A stretch of DNA of 64,000 nt from Tardiphaga sp. vice304 (lineage in GTDB: Bacteria > Pseudomonadota > Alphaproteobacteria > Rhizobiales > Xanthobacteraceae). A program made the position numbers and the translations under genes. Where the stretch lies: contig NZ_CP041402.1 in the NCBI RefSeq assembly GCF_007018905.1, forward strand, positions 2,840,001 to 2,904,000, in the 5' to 3' direction. A model generated the notes under the pieces. The model did no database searches. It was given only the letters and a program-made list of their open reading frames with translations, and was not told the DNA's origin. Shown piece after piece: positions 43,512 through 52,666 of this stretch (its first letter is position 1; every line of letters starts with the position of its first letter).

Positions 43512-45928
43512 CGACTGCAAAGCCTTCTATCGAGCACGACGCAATGGCGCTAATTGCTGCCGCCGATCAAGCTGCACAGGCGATCCCGCCGGTCTGGCCC
43601 TTGGCGTCAAGTGTCGCAGTCAATCCATTCCTCGGCCAGACCCACGAAAGTCTCGCCACGGTGGCCGCCCGGCTGGCGCGGGTGGCGGGCGCGCCGGTCA
43701 CCATGCCGCGAAGCTGGTATCGCGAGCGGATCACCGATGGCAGCATCACCGATGCCGATCTTTCGGAGGCGCTGGCGATTGCGCCGGTCGCGTTGCGCCC
43801 CTCGAACCTTGGGTTGCTGATGGCGGCGGTCCAAGGATCGAAACCGGAGGTCAGCGCATTGCCGACGGTTGCTGATCTGGCGGCGGAGGTGTCCGGGATC
43901 AATTGGCCGGGTTTCATCGCCGAGCGTTTCGGGGCGTGGGCGGCGGGTTATCTCGATGAGGGACAGGCGCTGTGGGCCGCACCACGCGGTCGAGGCGCCT
44001 ACGCCGCTTGGCGGGCTGTCGCGACTCACGATCTGACGCCGGAGATTGTTGGCCTGTCGGGCTTTGCAACCCATGTCTCGGAGGCACCGGAAACCGCGGC
44101 AGATGTGCAGGCGAGGGTCGTGCAACGCCTCGGTATTCCAATGGCGGCTGCACAAACCTACTTCCACCAAATGCTCATCACGCTAGGCGGCTGGGCGCAA
44201 TATGCGCGCTACCAGCGCTGGCAAGCCGAGCTTGGTGGTACGACGGATACGACCATCACCGATTTCTTGGCGATCCGCCTGATCTGGGAAGAGGCTCTTT
44301 TCGATCGCTACGAGCACCAGATCGGTGCTCGCTGGCAGTCTGTCGTCGCCAAGCATGCCTTGCCCGTCCAAGCGACTGCCGACCATGTTGTTGACGCCAT
44401 CCTGCAGGAGGCCCTGGAACGCTCGGCGCAAAGGAGGCTGGCTGAAACGCTTGCAGCGCAAAGCCCGGCGGTCGCAGAAGCCCGGCCTGCGATACAGGCC
44501 ACCTTTTGTATCGATGTGCGGTCGGAGGTTTTCCGGCGAGCGCTGGAATACGTCAACCCTGCGATCCAGACCCTGGGGTTCGCGGGCTTCTTTGGCCTGA
44601 CGGCCTCGCACCGCCGCTTCGCATCGGACGTCAGCGAACACCGGCTGCCGGTGTTGCTGAACCCCGGCATGACCACCCGTTCGGGCGGTCCCAAAGACGC
44701 CGCAGCGGATCAAGCCGCGCGGTTCAAGGCCCGTGCCAGACGGGCTTGGGGCCGGTTCAAATTGGCCGCCGTGTCGTCCTTTGCGTTCGTCGAGGCGACG
44801 GGACCGATTTACGTCAGCAAGCTCGTGAGCGATGCGCTGGGACTGCGCGCCACGCCTGCGCCGAACGATCCCGCGCCGCGTCCTGATTTGCCCTGGGATA
44901 CCGGGGCACGAACCCGGTCTGCCGAGACCGTGCTGCGCGCCATGTCATTGACGGCGAACTTTGCGAGGCTGGTGCTTTTCGTCGGACACGGCGCCAATGT
45001 GGTCAACAACCCCCATGCCAGCGGGCTGCACTGCGGCGCCTGCGGCGGCCATTCCGGCGAGGTCAATGCACGGCTGCTGGCCGCCCTGCTAAACGACGTT
45101 GAGGTTCGCACTGGCCTGGTTGCGCAAGGGATCGATATACCGGCGGATACCCTGTTCGTCGCCGCCCTGCATGACACGACAACCGACGCCGTCACGCTCT
45201 ATGACAAGGACACCTATTCTGCAGCACATCTGCCGGACATGAGTCAGGCACGGCTTTGGCTTGCTGCCGCGGGCAAGATCGCCCGGGGCGAGCGGGCCTT
45301 GCGCCTGCCCCGCGGGGCAGGGGAGCGCAGCCTCGCCAGGCGAAGCCGCGATTGGGCTGAGGTGAGACCGGAATGGGCACTGGCGGGCTGTAGTTCGTTC
45401 ATTGCCGCGCCACGCGTACGTACTGCTGGCAAGAACCTGGCAGGCCGCGCCTTCCTGCACGACTATCAATGGAAGGCCGACCGGGACTTTGGCGTTCTCG
45501 AACTGATTTTGACGGCGCCGGTGGTGGTGGCGAGTTGGATCAGCCTGCAATATTACGGATCGACGGTCGCGCCCGAGGTGTTCGGTGGCGGCAACAAGCT
45601 CTTGCACAATGTCGTCGGCGGCATTGGCGTCGTCGAAGGCACCGGCGGCGTGATGCGGGCGGGTCTCCCCTTGCAGTCGGTCCATGATGGTGAACGCTAT
45701 GTTCATGAGCCGCTTCGCATGTCGGTCTGTATCGAGGCGCCGCGTGAGGCGATGACCGACATCCTGGCGCGGCATCCAGGCGTGTGTGCCCTGTTCGACA
45801 ATCGTTGGCTTCACTTGTTCGCGCTCGACGACGCCGGCCGGATGGCATGGCGATATATTGGCGACCTGGATTGGGCACCGGTCCATGGGGAAGAGCGGAC
45901 GACGGCTTTCCCTGAAATTGCGGCCTGA
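43508..45928 (+). CDS. dabA: DabA, zinc-binding subunit of inorganic carbon transporter (DUF2309)
   Basis: 806 residues, the usual length. Beta-carbonic-anhydrase-like zinc ligands are present: Cys334 and Asp336 in [12 protein letters not shown], His494 in [11 protein letters not shown], and Cys509 in [17 protein letters not shown]. The His-to-Cys spacing of 15 equals that of the Halothiobacillus protein. The N-terminal part has the typical [20 protein letters not shown]. DabA is thought to hydrate CO2 one-way on the cytoplasmic face, energised through DabB, so that bicarbonate accumulates. Start ATG overlaps the dabB stop, indicating translational coupling. Confidence 0.92.
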   Translation: MTTAKPSIEHDAMALIAAADQAAQAIPPVWPLASSVAVNPFLGQTHESLATVAARLARVAGAPVTMPRSWYRERITDGSITDADLSEALAIAPVALRPSNLGLLMAAVQGSKPEVSALPTVADLAAEVSGINWPGFIAERFGAWAAGYLDEGQALWAAPRGRGAYAAWRAVATHDLTPEIVGLSGFATHVSEAPETAADVQARVVQRLGIPMAAAQTYFHQMLITLGGWAQYARYQRWQAELGGTTDTTITDFLAIRLIWEEALFDRYEHQIGARWQSVVAKHALPVQATADHVVDAILQEALERSAQRRLAETLAAQSPAVAEARPAIQATFCIDVRSEVFRRALEYVNPAIQTLGFAGFFGLTASHRRFASDVSEHRLPVLLNPGMTTRSGGPKDAAADQAARFKARARRAWGRFKLAAVSSFAFVEATGPIYVSKLVSDALGLRATPAPNDPAPRPDLPWDTGARTRSAETVLRAMSLTANFARLVLFVGHGANVVNNPHASGLHCGACGGHSGEVNARLLAALLNDVEVRTGLVAQGIDIPADTLFVAALHDTTTDAVTLYDKDTYSAAHLPDMSQARLWLAAAGKIARGERALRLPRGAGERSLARRSRDWAEVRPEWALAGCSSFIAAPRVRTAGKNLAGRAFLHDYQWKADRDFGVLELILTAPVVVASWISLQYYGSTVAPEVFGGGNKLLHNVVGGIGVVEGTGGVMRAGLPLQSVHDGERYVHEPLRMSVCIEAPREAMTDILARHPGVCALFDNRWLHLFALDDAGRMAWRYIGDLDWAPVHGEERTTAFPEIAA

Positions 45929-46051
45929 TTGGCTGAAGCGGGCAGCTGGAACGGCCGACGCTCTCGATCCGATCGCAGTGGATTCTAATATGGATAAGGT
46001 AGCACGCCGAACTGGCTGGCGGTGCACGGGGCGATCGCCAGCCAATTCATA

Positions 46052-47041
46052 TCAACCCGCGCCTTCCACGCCGGGGCGCTGCGCGCGCGTCTTCCACAGC
46101 GACCACCCCACGCCCGCCGCGAGGATGGCAAAGGTGATCGACAGCGATGCCGCGGGCGGAATCTTCATCAGACCAAACGCATCGGCAATGAAGATCTTCG
46201 ATCCGATGAACACCAGCAGCACTGCGAGCGCATATTTCAGATAGTGGAAGCGGTGCACCATCGCTGCCAGCGCGAAGTAGAGCGCGCGCAGGCCGAGGAT
46301 GGCGAAGATGTTCGAGGTGTAGACAATGAACGGATCGGTGGAAATCGCGAAGATCGCAGGCACGCTATCGACGGCGAAGACGACGTCGACGATTTCGACC
46401 ATCGCCAGCGCCAGGAACAGCGGCGTTACAAACCAAGCCGGTTTGCCAGTTTTCCGGTGCGGCTGCCGCACGAAAAACCGGTTGCCATGCAGGTTTTCAG
46501 TCACCGGAAGGGTTTTCTTGATGAAGCGCAGAGCGCCGCTTGAGCCGACATCGTACTCCTTGTCGGCGGTCAGCCACATCTTGATGCCGGTCAGGATCAG
46601 GAAGGCCGCGAAGACGTAGAGCACCCAGCCGAAGTTCTCAACCAGCGCCGAGCCAAGCCCGATCATGATCGCGCGCAGAATGATGACGCCGAGAATGCCC
46701 CAGAACAGAACCCGGTGCTGATACTGGCGCGGGATTGCGAAGTAGCTAAAGATCATAGCGATCACGAACACGTTGTCCATCGCCAGGCTCTTCTCGATGA
46801 CGAAGCCGGTGACATATTCGAGCCCGGCCTTTTCGCCGAGGTACCACCAGACCCAGCCGCCAAACACGAGGCCGAGGCTGATGTAGCCGGCGGACAGCGC
46901 GAGACTCTCGGTCACGCCGATTTCGCGCTGCTTCTTGTGCAACACGCCAAGATCCAGCGCCAGCAACGTGACCACGATGGCAAGGAAAGCAAGCCACAGC
47001 CATAAAGGCTTGCCGAGCCACATCAATTCCAGAAATTCCAT
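46052..47041 (-). CDS. TerC-family membrane protein (Alx-like)
   Basis: 329 residues with about nine transmembrane helices. Family motifs are VTLLALDLGVLHKKQREIGV, FVIEKSLAMDNVFVIAMIFS (conserved E-K-S-L-x-x-D-N), and VEIVDVVFAVDSVPAIFAIS (D-V-x-F-A-x-D-S-V-P). TerC/Alx proteins are implicated in Mn2+ export and tellurite or alkaline-pH responses. Length and motifs fit the Alx branch. It lies downstream of the OxyR-like gene on the same strand. Confidence 0.9.
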   Translation of the reverse strand: MEFLELMWLGKPLWLWLAFLAIVVTLLALDLGVLHKKQREIGVTESLALSAGYISLGLVFGGWVWWYLGEKAGLEYVTGFVIEKSLAMDNVFVIAMIFSYFAIPRQYQHRVLFWGILGVIILRAIMIGLGSALVENFGWVLYVFAAFLILTGIKMWLTADKEYDVGSSGALRFIKKTLPVTENLHGNRFFVRQPHRKTGKPAWFVTPLFLALAMVEIVDVVFAVDSVPAIFAISTDPFIVYTSNIFAILGLRALYFALAAMVHRFHYLKYALAVLLVFIGSKIFIADAFGLMKIPPAASLSITFAILAAGVGWSLWKTRAQRPGVEGAG

Positions 47042-47189
47042 TGGTCCGATCCGATCCAGACGCTCTTTCCACGAGCGGTTTCATCTCGATCCGACATCAC
47101 GACTTGCCAGTCGTCAGAGGGGCCCGGTCCGCACGGTCAATCTAGTCGCCGGGTCGATAGGCGGCTAATCGGATTTTGCGTTAATCGTG

Positions 47190-47204
47190 ATAGTCTCAGC
47201 CTAT
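47190..47204. promoter_or_regulatory. Candidate OxyR-type half site
   Basis: ATAG-N7-CTAT exactly spaced, within GATAG-TCTCAGC-CTATC, at the very end of the OxyR-like gene and about 150 bp upstream of terC. Only one of the two half sites of a full OxyR box is visible. Confidence 0.35.
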
Positions 47205-48130
47205 CGAGGCGCGGCGCCGACTCTTGGCGTGCCGAGCAAAGCGCGCGCCTCCGCATCGACGCGATTGGCAATGGCGCGGTAGGCGTCGCCATAGGCGGCA
47301 CCCGATCGCCAGGCGGCTGCGATGCTGCGCGTGAAATTCCATCCCTTGGGGTCGAGCACTTTGACACCCGCCAGTCCGCCGACATCCGATCGCAGGTAAA
47401 GCTCCGGCAGGATCGCCAGTCCCACACCCGAGGCCGCCATCTGATGGATACTGTCGAGGCTGGTGCCTTCGTAGTCGCGCAACAGCACCATGCCGAGATC
47501 GGCGCAGACTTCAGCGACCTGTCGATGCAGATGATGACGTGGTTCGAGGCTGATAACCTTGGCACCTGACAGATCCGACAGGCGCAACTTGGCGCGTTGC
47601 GACAGCGCGTGGTCGGGAGCTGCCACGATGAACAGCCGTTCGCGGAACAAGGGCTGGATCTCGATATCGCCTCCCTCGATCGGCAGCGGTCCGAGCAGCA
47701 TGTCCAGGCCACCCCGGGACAGCAAGAGCGCCTGCTCTTCGGGGATACCCTCCCTGATGTGCAGTCTCAGGTCGGGCTGCTCGCGGTGAAGCGCGGCAAC
47801 GATCGGCGGCATGAGATATGGTCCCAGAGTGGGCGTCACACCAAACCGGAGGGTGCCGACGAGGTGGTCTCTGGAGCGCCGCGCGAGGTCGCGGATGTCC
47901 TGAACTTCGATGATCACCCGGCGTGCGCGCGCGGTGATCTCTCGCCCCACCGGGGTCAACTCGACCCCCGGATTGCGCCGGTCGATCAAGACGACGTCAA
48001 GTCGTTCTTCCAGCGCGCGAAGCTGCTGGCTGAGCGTTGGCTGCGAAACATGGCAGGCGTCCGCTGCCCGTCCGAAATGTTCGACGTCCGCGATGGCCAC
48101 TAAATATTCCAACTGGCGAAGTGTCGGCAT
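47201..48130 (-). CDS. OxyR-like LysR regulator lacking the peroxidatic cysteine
   Basis: 309 residues. HTH: LRQLEYLVAIADVEHFGRAA DACHVSQPTLSQQLRALEER. The effector domain has OxyR-like wording (LRFGVTPTLGPYLMPPIVAA; IPEEQALLLSRGGLDMLLGP). E. coli OxyR senses H2O2 with Cys199 and Cys208 in EDGHCLRDQAMGFC. The aligned segment here is EPRHHLHRQVAEVC: the position of Cys199 is His200, while Cys209 is kept. It therefore cannot form the usual disulfide and may sense something else or be metal-linked. Genes on the same strand downstream (terC) suggest manganese or redox stress. Confidence 0.8.
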   Translation of the reverse strand: MPTLRQLEYLVAIADVEHFGRAADACHVSQPTLSQQLRALEERLDVVLIDRRNPGVELTPVGREITARARRVIIEVQDIRDLARRSRDHLVGTLRFGVTPTLGPYLMPPIVAALHREQPDLRLHIREGIPEEQALLLSRGGLDMLLGPLPIEGGDIEIQPLFRERLFIVAAPDHALSQRAKLRLSDLSGAKVISLEPRHHLHRQVAEVCADLGMVLLRDYEGTSLDSIHQMAASGVGLAILPELYLRSDVGGLAGVKVLDPKGWNFTRSIAAAWRSGAAYGDAYRAIANRVDAEARALLGTPRVGAAPR

Positions 48131-48329
48131 GTGAAAACTCCCTGACGCGATCGTGATACGCTATCGGCGTTGCTCAGATGTTGCGACACAGGCGATCCGC
48201 GGGCCGGCCGCCGGCAACATCGCCAACGCGGCGCTGGCCGAACCTTTCGGCCGATCTCAATGGCGCCGAGCACGGGATGCATGCTATCGTAACCTCGCCG
48301 GCCAAAGCCGACGGAAACGGGAATGCAAT

Positions 48330-48737
48330 ATGGGCGACGATCACAGTACCCCGGACCGCACACTGTCGCCCTCCACCGTCTATTTCGATGGTTCCTGCCC
48401 GCTGTGCCAGGCCGAGATCGGCTATTACCGCCGGCTCGACCAGGCTGGCGCGATCTGTTTCGTCGACGTGTCCGCGACCGGCGCCGTCACCCCCGACGGC
48501 GTCACGCAACAGGGCGCGATGGCCCGTTTCCATGTCCGTGCGGCGGACGGGCGCATCCTGTCGGGCGCAGCCGCTTTCGTCGAGGTGTGGACGCGGCTGC
48601 CCAAATGGCGCTGGGCGGCGCGCGTGGCGGCGTTGCCGGGCGTGCTCCCGGTGCTCGAACTGGCCTATCGGGCGTTTCTGCCGGTGCGGCCCTATCTGTC
48701 CCGTCTTGCCGGACGGGTTTTGCCGCGCATGCCGTGA
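48330..48737 (+). CDS. DUF393 (DCC1-like) thiol-disulfide oxidoreductase
   Basis: About 135 residues from the ATG at 48330. The defining motif VYFDGSCPLCQAEIGYYRRL (D-G-x-C-x-x-C) lies near residue 20, followed by ITF-like strand FVDV, GAMARFHVRAADGRILSGAA AFVEVW, and hydrophobic C-terminal helices ending PYLSRLAGRVLPRMP. The family has a thioredoxin-like fold; a redox role is presumed. Divergent from the OxyR-like gene. Confidence 0.85.
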   Translation: MGDDHSTPDRTLSPSTVYFDGSCPLCQAEIGYYRRLDQAGAICFVDVSATGAVTPDGVTQQGAMARFHVRAADGRILSGAAAFVEVWTRLPKWRWAARVAALPGVLPVLELAYRAFLPVRPYLSRLAGRVLPRMP

Positions 48738-48744
48738 GCCGACG

Positions 48745-49197
48745 TTACAGCAGCGCCCCGACCAGCAGCGACGCCACCACCACGCAGCTGAGCGGAATCC
48801 GGAGCTTCGGATACCAGGGCGGTGCATCGCCCAGCCGCGTCGCCCGCAGATCGATCGCCAGCATGGCGGCCACGGCGATGGCCAGCAGCAACAGTCCGGT
48901 GTTTCCTGCGACGAGCAGGGCGACCCACGCGACCAGCGACGGCGTCACGCTGAGGATCATTCGGGCCGCACGTCTCGTTGTGTCCGGGCTGCCCGCGGGC
49001 GAAATGGCCAGGCCCCAATGGATGCCGCCCAAAAACGACAGGATCGTCGCGCCATAGGCGAGCAGCGCGTAGGCGACCCCGGGTCGGGTCGCTCCGTCGA
49101 GCAGGGGCATCGCCCCCGCCAGGGCGATGAACGGCACGGCTCCAAGCCCGCCCAGCCATGCCGCGCTGGAGGGGACCGCGGTTGTTTCAATTGGCAA
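48745..49197 (-). CDS. DUF3429-family membrane protein
   Basis: 150 residues with about five transmembrane helices. The family motif ILSFLGGIHWGLAI occurs near residue 55, preceded by PGVAYALLAYGA and followed by TPSLVAWVALLV. Function unknown. It ends seven bases after the convergent DUF393 gene. Confidence 0.82.
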   Translation of the reverse strand: MPIETTAVPSSAAWLGGLGAVPFIALAGAMPLLDGATRPGVAYALLAYGATILSFLGGIHWGLAISPAGSPDTTRRAARMILSVTPSLVAWVALLVAGNTGLLLLAIAVAAMLAIDLRATRLGDAPPWYPKLRIPLSCVVVASLLVGALL

Positions 49198-49384
49198 GAC
49201 GTCTTTTTCCTATCCGAATGCGCAAACCGCCAAGGCTTGCGTGGGGAGCTTCGCCCAGGCCGTCACGACGATCAAGCCGGTCCGGCTCACGCATTCTGGC
49301 ATCTGTTGCCGGCATCGTGACCCAGCGCAACGTCCAACCCGCCAAACTGCGCTTCTGTACTCCGCGCAAAAGAAGGAGTGACCG

Positions 49385-50299
49385 GTGGCGGATAACAACG
49401 CAACTTCGCAAATGTTCGGCTCGGACGCCTATTCGCCTGCAGAAATTCAGGACAGGGTCGAGAAACTGGGCGTCAAGAAAGCGCGCAGCCCGTTCCTGCC
49501 CGAGTTCATGCTGTCGGTCGTGGCGGGGGGCTCGATTGGCCTTGGTGGCATGTTCTTCCTGATCGTGCTGGCCGATCCGAGGCTTGGCTTTGCCTTGCAG
49601 CGGTTGCTTGGCGGCACGGTGTTCACGTTGGGACTGGCGCTGGTGATGATCGGCGGCGCCGAACTGTTCACCGGCAACTGCCTGATCGTGATGGCCTGGT
49701 GCAACGGCCAGCTCCGGACCGCAGAGGCACTGCACAACTGGACATTGGTCTGGTGCGGAAATCTGGTGGGGGCGCTCGGCCTGGTGTTCCTGTTGTACGT
49801 GTCGCATTTCGTCGATCTCAATAAGGGCGAGGCGGGCGCGGCGGTGCTGAAGCTGGCCATCGGCAAGATGGCGCCCGATATGGTCACCATTTTCTTCAAG
49901 GGAATCCTCTGCAATCTGCTGGTCTGCCTCGGCGTTTGGCTGGCCTATGCCGGTCGTTCGGTGACCGACAAGATGATCGGCATGTGGCTGCCGGTGTCCT
50001 GCTTCGTCGCCGCGGGCTTCGAGCACTGCGTGGCCAACATGTTCTTCCTGCCGATGGCCTGGGTGCTGGTGCAGACCGGGCATGTGCCGGGCGGCGTCGA
50101 TGTATCGACCGTCACGTTGCTCAACATCGCGCACAACATCCTTCCTGCAACGCTCGGTAACATTGTCGGCGGCGGCGGTTTTGTCGGCTTCGTCTATTGG
50201 GTGATCTACCGCAAGAGTCTCGGCGGCCTGACACCGCTGCCGCTGGCCGAGACCGAGGGCAAGTCCGCGCCGGGAAACACCGCGGCTGCCGGGAAATAG
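49385..50299 (+). CDS. Formate/nitrite transporter (FNT) family channel
   Basis: 304 residues from a GTG at 49385 with a strong aaggag site (49373-49378). Six transmembrane helices of the FNT fold: VVAGGSIGLGGMFFLIVLAD, IGGAELFTGNCLIVMAW (the ELFTGN loop), FKGILCNLLVCLGVWLAYAG (second half-helix with Cys-Asn), and FEHCVANMFFLPMAW (EH.VANM.F, central gating His). It forms a pentameric inner-membrane channel for small monocarboxylates such as formate or nitrite. A LysR regulator and a molybdenum-cofactor gene nearby favour formate metabolism; this is inference. Confidence 0.9.
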   Translation: MADNNATSQMFGSDAYSPAEIQDRVEKLGVKKARSPFLPEFMLSVVAGGSIGLGGMFFLIVLADPRLGFALQRLLGGTVFTLGLALVMIGGAELFTGNCLIVMAWCNGQLRTAEALHNWTLVWCGNLVGALGLVFLLYVSHFVDLNKGEAGAAVLKLAIGKMAPDMVTIFFKGILCNLLVCLGVWLAYAGRSVTDKMIGMWLPVSCFVAAGFEHCVANMFFLPMAWVLVQTGHVPGGVDVSTVTLLNIAHNILPATLGNIVGGGGFVGFVYWVIYRKSLGGLTPLPLAETEGKSAPGNTAAAGK

Positions 50300-50675
50300 G
50301 GGCGCCTGGTCAGCGATCGTGGAAACGGACTTCGGCGCCGTAACATCTTGATTTGCGTAAAACCAAAATGGTCGCATCGGCGTATCACCGGCGGGCTCGG
50401 ATCCAGAACGGGCGCCATGGCGATGTCCGATGCATGACAAGCATGGCGTCGGGCCGGGTAGATGCGCAGCCCGCTCATGCCTCGTCATCGGAGCCGATGT
50501 TGCATGACGTGGGGACGCGGTTGCCTGCAGATGCTCGCCGCGCCCGGCGGCGGCGAGGCGTATCTGAATGACCTCCCGATCGCGATCAAGGACGTTGCGC
50601 TTGCGCCCGAGCCGCCGGAATCAGGCGGGAATACCGGAAGTTCGGATGCACAGGTGTTTCTTCAGGTAACGCGCC
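50300..50675. other. Intergenic region between the FNT and LysR genes
   Basis: 376 bp. ORFs on both strands here have no coding character. The regulator's promoter must lie in it; no defined operator or hexamer pair could be called. Confidence 0.4.
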
Positions 50676-51575
50676 ATGTATGACAAGTTCGAGTATTTCC
50701 TGGCGCTTGAAAAGGAGAAGCATTTCGGCCGCGCGGCGCATGTTTGCGGCGTGTCGCAGCCGAACCTTTCGGCGGCGCTGAAACAGCTCGAGCTGCAATT
50801 CGGCGTCCTGCTGGTCGATCGCGGCGCGCGGTTCATGGGCTTCACGCCGGAGGGCTTGCGCATTCTCGACTGGGCACGCTGCATCGTCGGTGAGTTTCGC
50901 GCGATGAACGCCGAGATCGAGCTGATGAAGCAGGGCAATTCCGGTCATCTGCGGATCGCCGCGATTTCCACGGCTTTGCCGATCCTCTCGCTGCTGACGA
51001 ATGCCTACTGGGTGCGCTATCCCGGCGTGCATGTTACGATCGCTACCTGTAGCTCGGCCGAACTGCTGTCGCGGCTCGAGAATATCGAAGCCGATGTCGG
51101 CGTCAGCTACCTCGACGAGGAGTCGGGCGGCCGCAACGCCGAACTGCCGCTCTATCACGAGCGCTACTGCCTGGTCTGTTCGCGCAGCCTGCCGTTCATG
51201 GACCAGGCGACGGTGACGTGGGACGAGGTGGCGACGCTGCCGCTGTGCCTGCCGTTGCAGGATACCAGGAATCGCCGCATCTACGATCGCATCTTCCAGG
51301 AGGTCGGCGTCGCCGTGCAGCCGGCGCTGGAATGCAACGATTCCACCGTGCGGCTTTCCCATCTGCGTGCCGGACGACTGGCCACCGTGATGCCGCGCAT
51401 CATGGCGGGAGACTGGTCGATGCCGCCGGAGCTGGCCGCGGTGCCGATCGTGGCGCCCGACGCCAGCACGATGATCGGCCTGATCTATCCGAAACGCGAT
51501 CCGATGCCGGCGCTTACTGCCGCTCTGGTCAACGAGGCGAGGCAACTGGTGCCGGTGCTGACGGCGATGTCATGA
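50676..51575 (+). CDS. LysR-family regulator, probably of formate metabolism
   Basis: 299 residues. HTH: FEYFLALEKEKHFGRAAHVC GVSQPNLSAALKQLELQFGV, then LVDRGARFMGFTPEGLRILD. The effector domain follows (GHLRIAAISTALPILSLLTN). The wording resembles the regulators beside molybdenum formate dehydrogenases (FdsR-like), and it sits between an FNT channel and a Mog gene. Its targets are not shown by the sequence. Confidence 0.85.
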   Translation: MYDKFEYFLALEKEKHFGRAAHVCGVSQPNLSAALKQLELQFGVLLVDRGARFMGFTPEGLRILDWARCIVGEFRAMNAEIELMKQGNSGHLRIAAISTALPILSLLTNAYWVRYPGVHVTIATCSSAELLSRLENIEADVGVSYLDEESGGRNAELPLYHERYCLVCSRSLPFMDQATVTWDEVATLPLCLPLQDTRNRRIYDRIFQEVGVAVQPALECNDSTVRLSHLRAGRLATVMPRIMAGDWSMPPELAAVPIVAPDASTMIGLIYPKRDPMPALTAALVNEARQLVPVLTAMS

Positions 51576-51597
51576 GAGCCGCGGCATTCCGGCCGCA

Positions 51598-52119
51598 TCA
51601 TTGCGGCCGGAATGCCTCGATCACCGCGGAATCCGTCTCGATGCGTCCTGCGCCGATCAGATCGAGACAAAACGGGATCGCGGCGAACACCGCATCGAGA
51701 CAGACCGCCACCGAAGCGGGCTTGCCGGGCAGGCTGACGATCAGGCAGGCGCCGCGCAGGCCAGCGGTCTGGCGCGAGAGGATGGCGGTCGGGACATGCT
51801 TGAGGCTGGCCAGCCGCATCGCTTCGCCGAAGCCCGGCATCACGCGCTCTATCACCGCTTCGGTTGCTTCCGGCGTGCAATCGCGCGGCGACGGGCCGGT
51901 GCCGCCGGTGGTCAACAGCAGGTCGACCCTTTCGATGTCACACAGCGCGATCAACGCGTCGCGAACGCTGTCGATACCATCCGGGATGATACGGCTGACA
52001 GGCTCCCACGGCGTGACGATAGCGCGGCGCAGCCAGTCGACGACCGCGGGGCCGCCCAGATCCGCATACTCGCCGCGCGCGGCGCGATCGGAGACGGTCA
52101 AAATGCCGATGCGTACCAC
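51598..52119 (-). CDS. Molybdopterin adenylyltransferase (Mog/MoaB fold)
   Basis: 173 residues from a GTG at 52119 (VVRIGILTVSDRAARGEYAD). Motifs of the MoCF-biosynthesis fold are LLLTTGGTGPSPRDCTPEAT, GFGEAMRLASL and LIVSLPGKPASVAVCLDAVF. The enzyme activates molybdopterin with ATP before Mo insertion. The frame is open for another 101 codons upstream, but those read as a different protein remnant. Together with the FNT channel and LysR it suggests support of a molybdoenzyme such as formate dehydrogenase. Confidence 0.85.
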   Translation of the reverse strand: MVRIGILTVSDRAARGEYADLGGPAVVDWLRRAIVTPWEPVSRIIPDGIDSVRDALIALCDIERVDLLLTTGGTGPSPRDCTPEATEAVIERVMPGFGEAMRLASLKHVPTAILSRQTAGLRGACLIVSLPGKPASVAVCLDAVFAAIPFCLDLIGAGRIETDSAVIEAFRPQ

Positions 52120-52125
52120 GGCTGG

Positions 52126-52269
52126 ATTCCATATAGGTTGATCGTGTTCGCGGGACTGATAGCACGTCGCTCCGGCGAATTCGCCGGGGCGGTTGCATGT
52201 TTCGCCATGCAGCAAGCTGCCGTCGAACAGCAGGCTGTCACCGGCCTGTCCGTGCAGCACGACGGGATC
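52126..52269 (-). pseudogene. Possible C-terminal remnant of a PhyH-type dioxygenase
   Basis: In frame with and directly upstream of the Mog start, the minus strand reads DPVVLHGQAGDSLLFDGSLL HGETCNRPGEF. G-D-x-L-L-F-(D/H)-G-x-x-x-H-G-x-x-x-N-R is the Fe-binding His and 2-oxoglutarate-binding Arg region of phytanoyl-CoA-dioxygenase-like proteins. No N-terminal part is present. It could be chance, or a scar. Confidence 0.3.
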
Positions 52270-52378
52270 TGATGGCCCAGGGGACGCCGGTTGCAGAGAG
52301 AGGCCAGGCGTTCCTGCGTCGCGCATTTGGCTGGCTGATTTCGTGACTGGCGGCCGTTTCGGCCATGAGAAGAATTCG

Positions 52379-52507
52379 TCAGCCCAGCAGATCGCGCAGC
52401 GTGCGCATGAAGACGCGCGCACCGACGCCGATCAATTCGTCCGGGAAATCATAGTCGGGATCATACAGGCCAGCGTGTCCGCCCCCTGCGCCCAGGAACA
52501 GCATTGC
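52379..52507 (-). pseudogene. C-terminal fragment of an M20-family amidohydrolase
   Basis: The minus strand reads AMLFLGAGGGHAGLYDPDYD FPDELIGVGARVFMRTLRDL LG and a TGA at 52379-52381. G....GLH.P.YDFND..I..G...F is the usual end of M20D aminoacylase/hippurate hydrolase proteins. A stop (TAA) lies just upstream and no catalytic half is found, so this is a decayed gene end of about 42 codons. Together with the remnant at 52126 it explains the otherwise gene-free 52120-52666. Confidence 0.5.
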
Positions 52508-52666
52508 GGCTTTCGCGCGATGATTAAACCGCCCCGCGCCGTTCGCTGCTGATCACCTACGGCATTGCCACCCAAGAGGCGCGGTGGCGAGCCACCCGTG
52601 TGCTGCGCGCCGTGCGCATGGACCAGGATGCGATCTTCGGCGGCTGAACGGTTGGCATCCGGTCGC

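Noticed and set aside
47042..47189. Possible yybP-ykoY (manganese) riboswitch upstream of terC
   Set aside because: The gene family makes it attractive, but I could not find the conserved core or its pairing in the leader. A covariance-model search would decide.
48140..48180. OxyR box in the oxyR-DUF393 intergenic region
   Set aside because: The stretch tgatacgctatc is a short palindrome but lacks the ATAG-N7-CTAT spacing.
52555..52647. Plus-strand open stretch [20 protein letters not shown] near the monooxygenase 3' end
   Set aside because: It looks faintly like the end of a 2-oxoacid oxidoreductase subunit, but it has no start, is about 30 codons long, and no supporting sequence was found.
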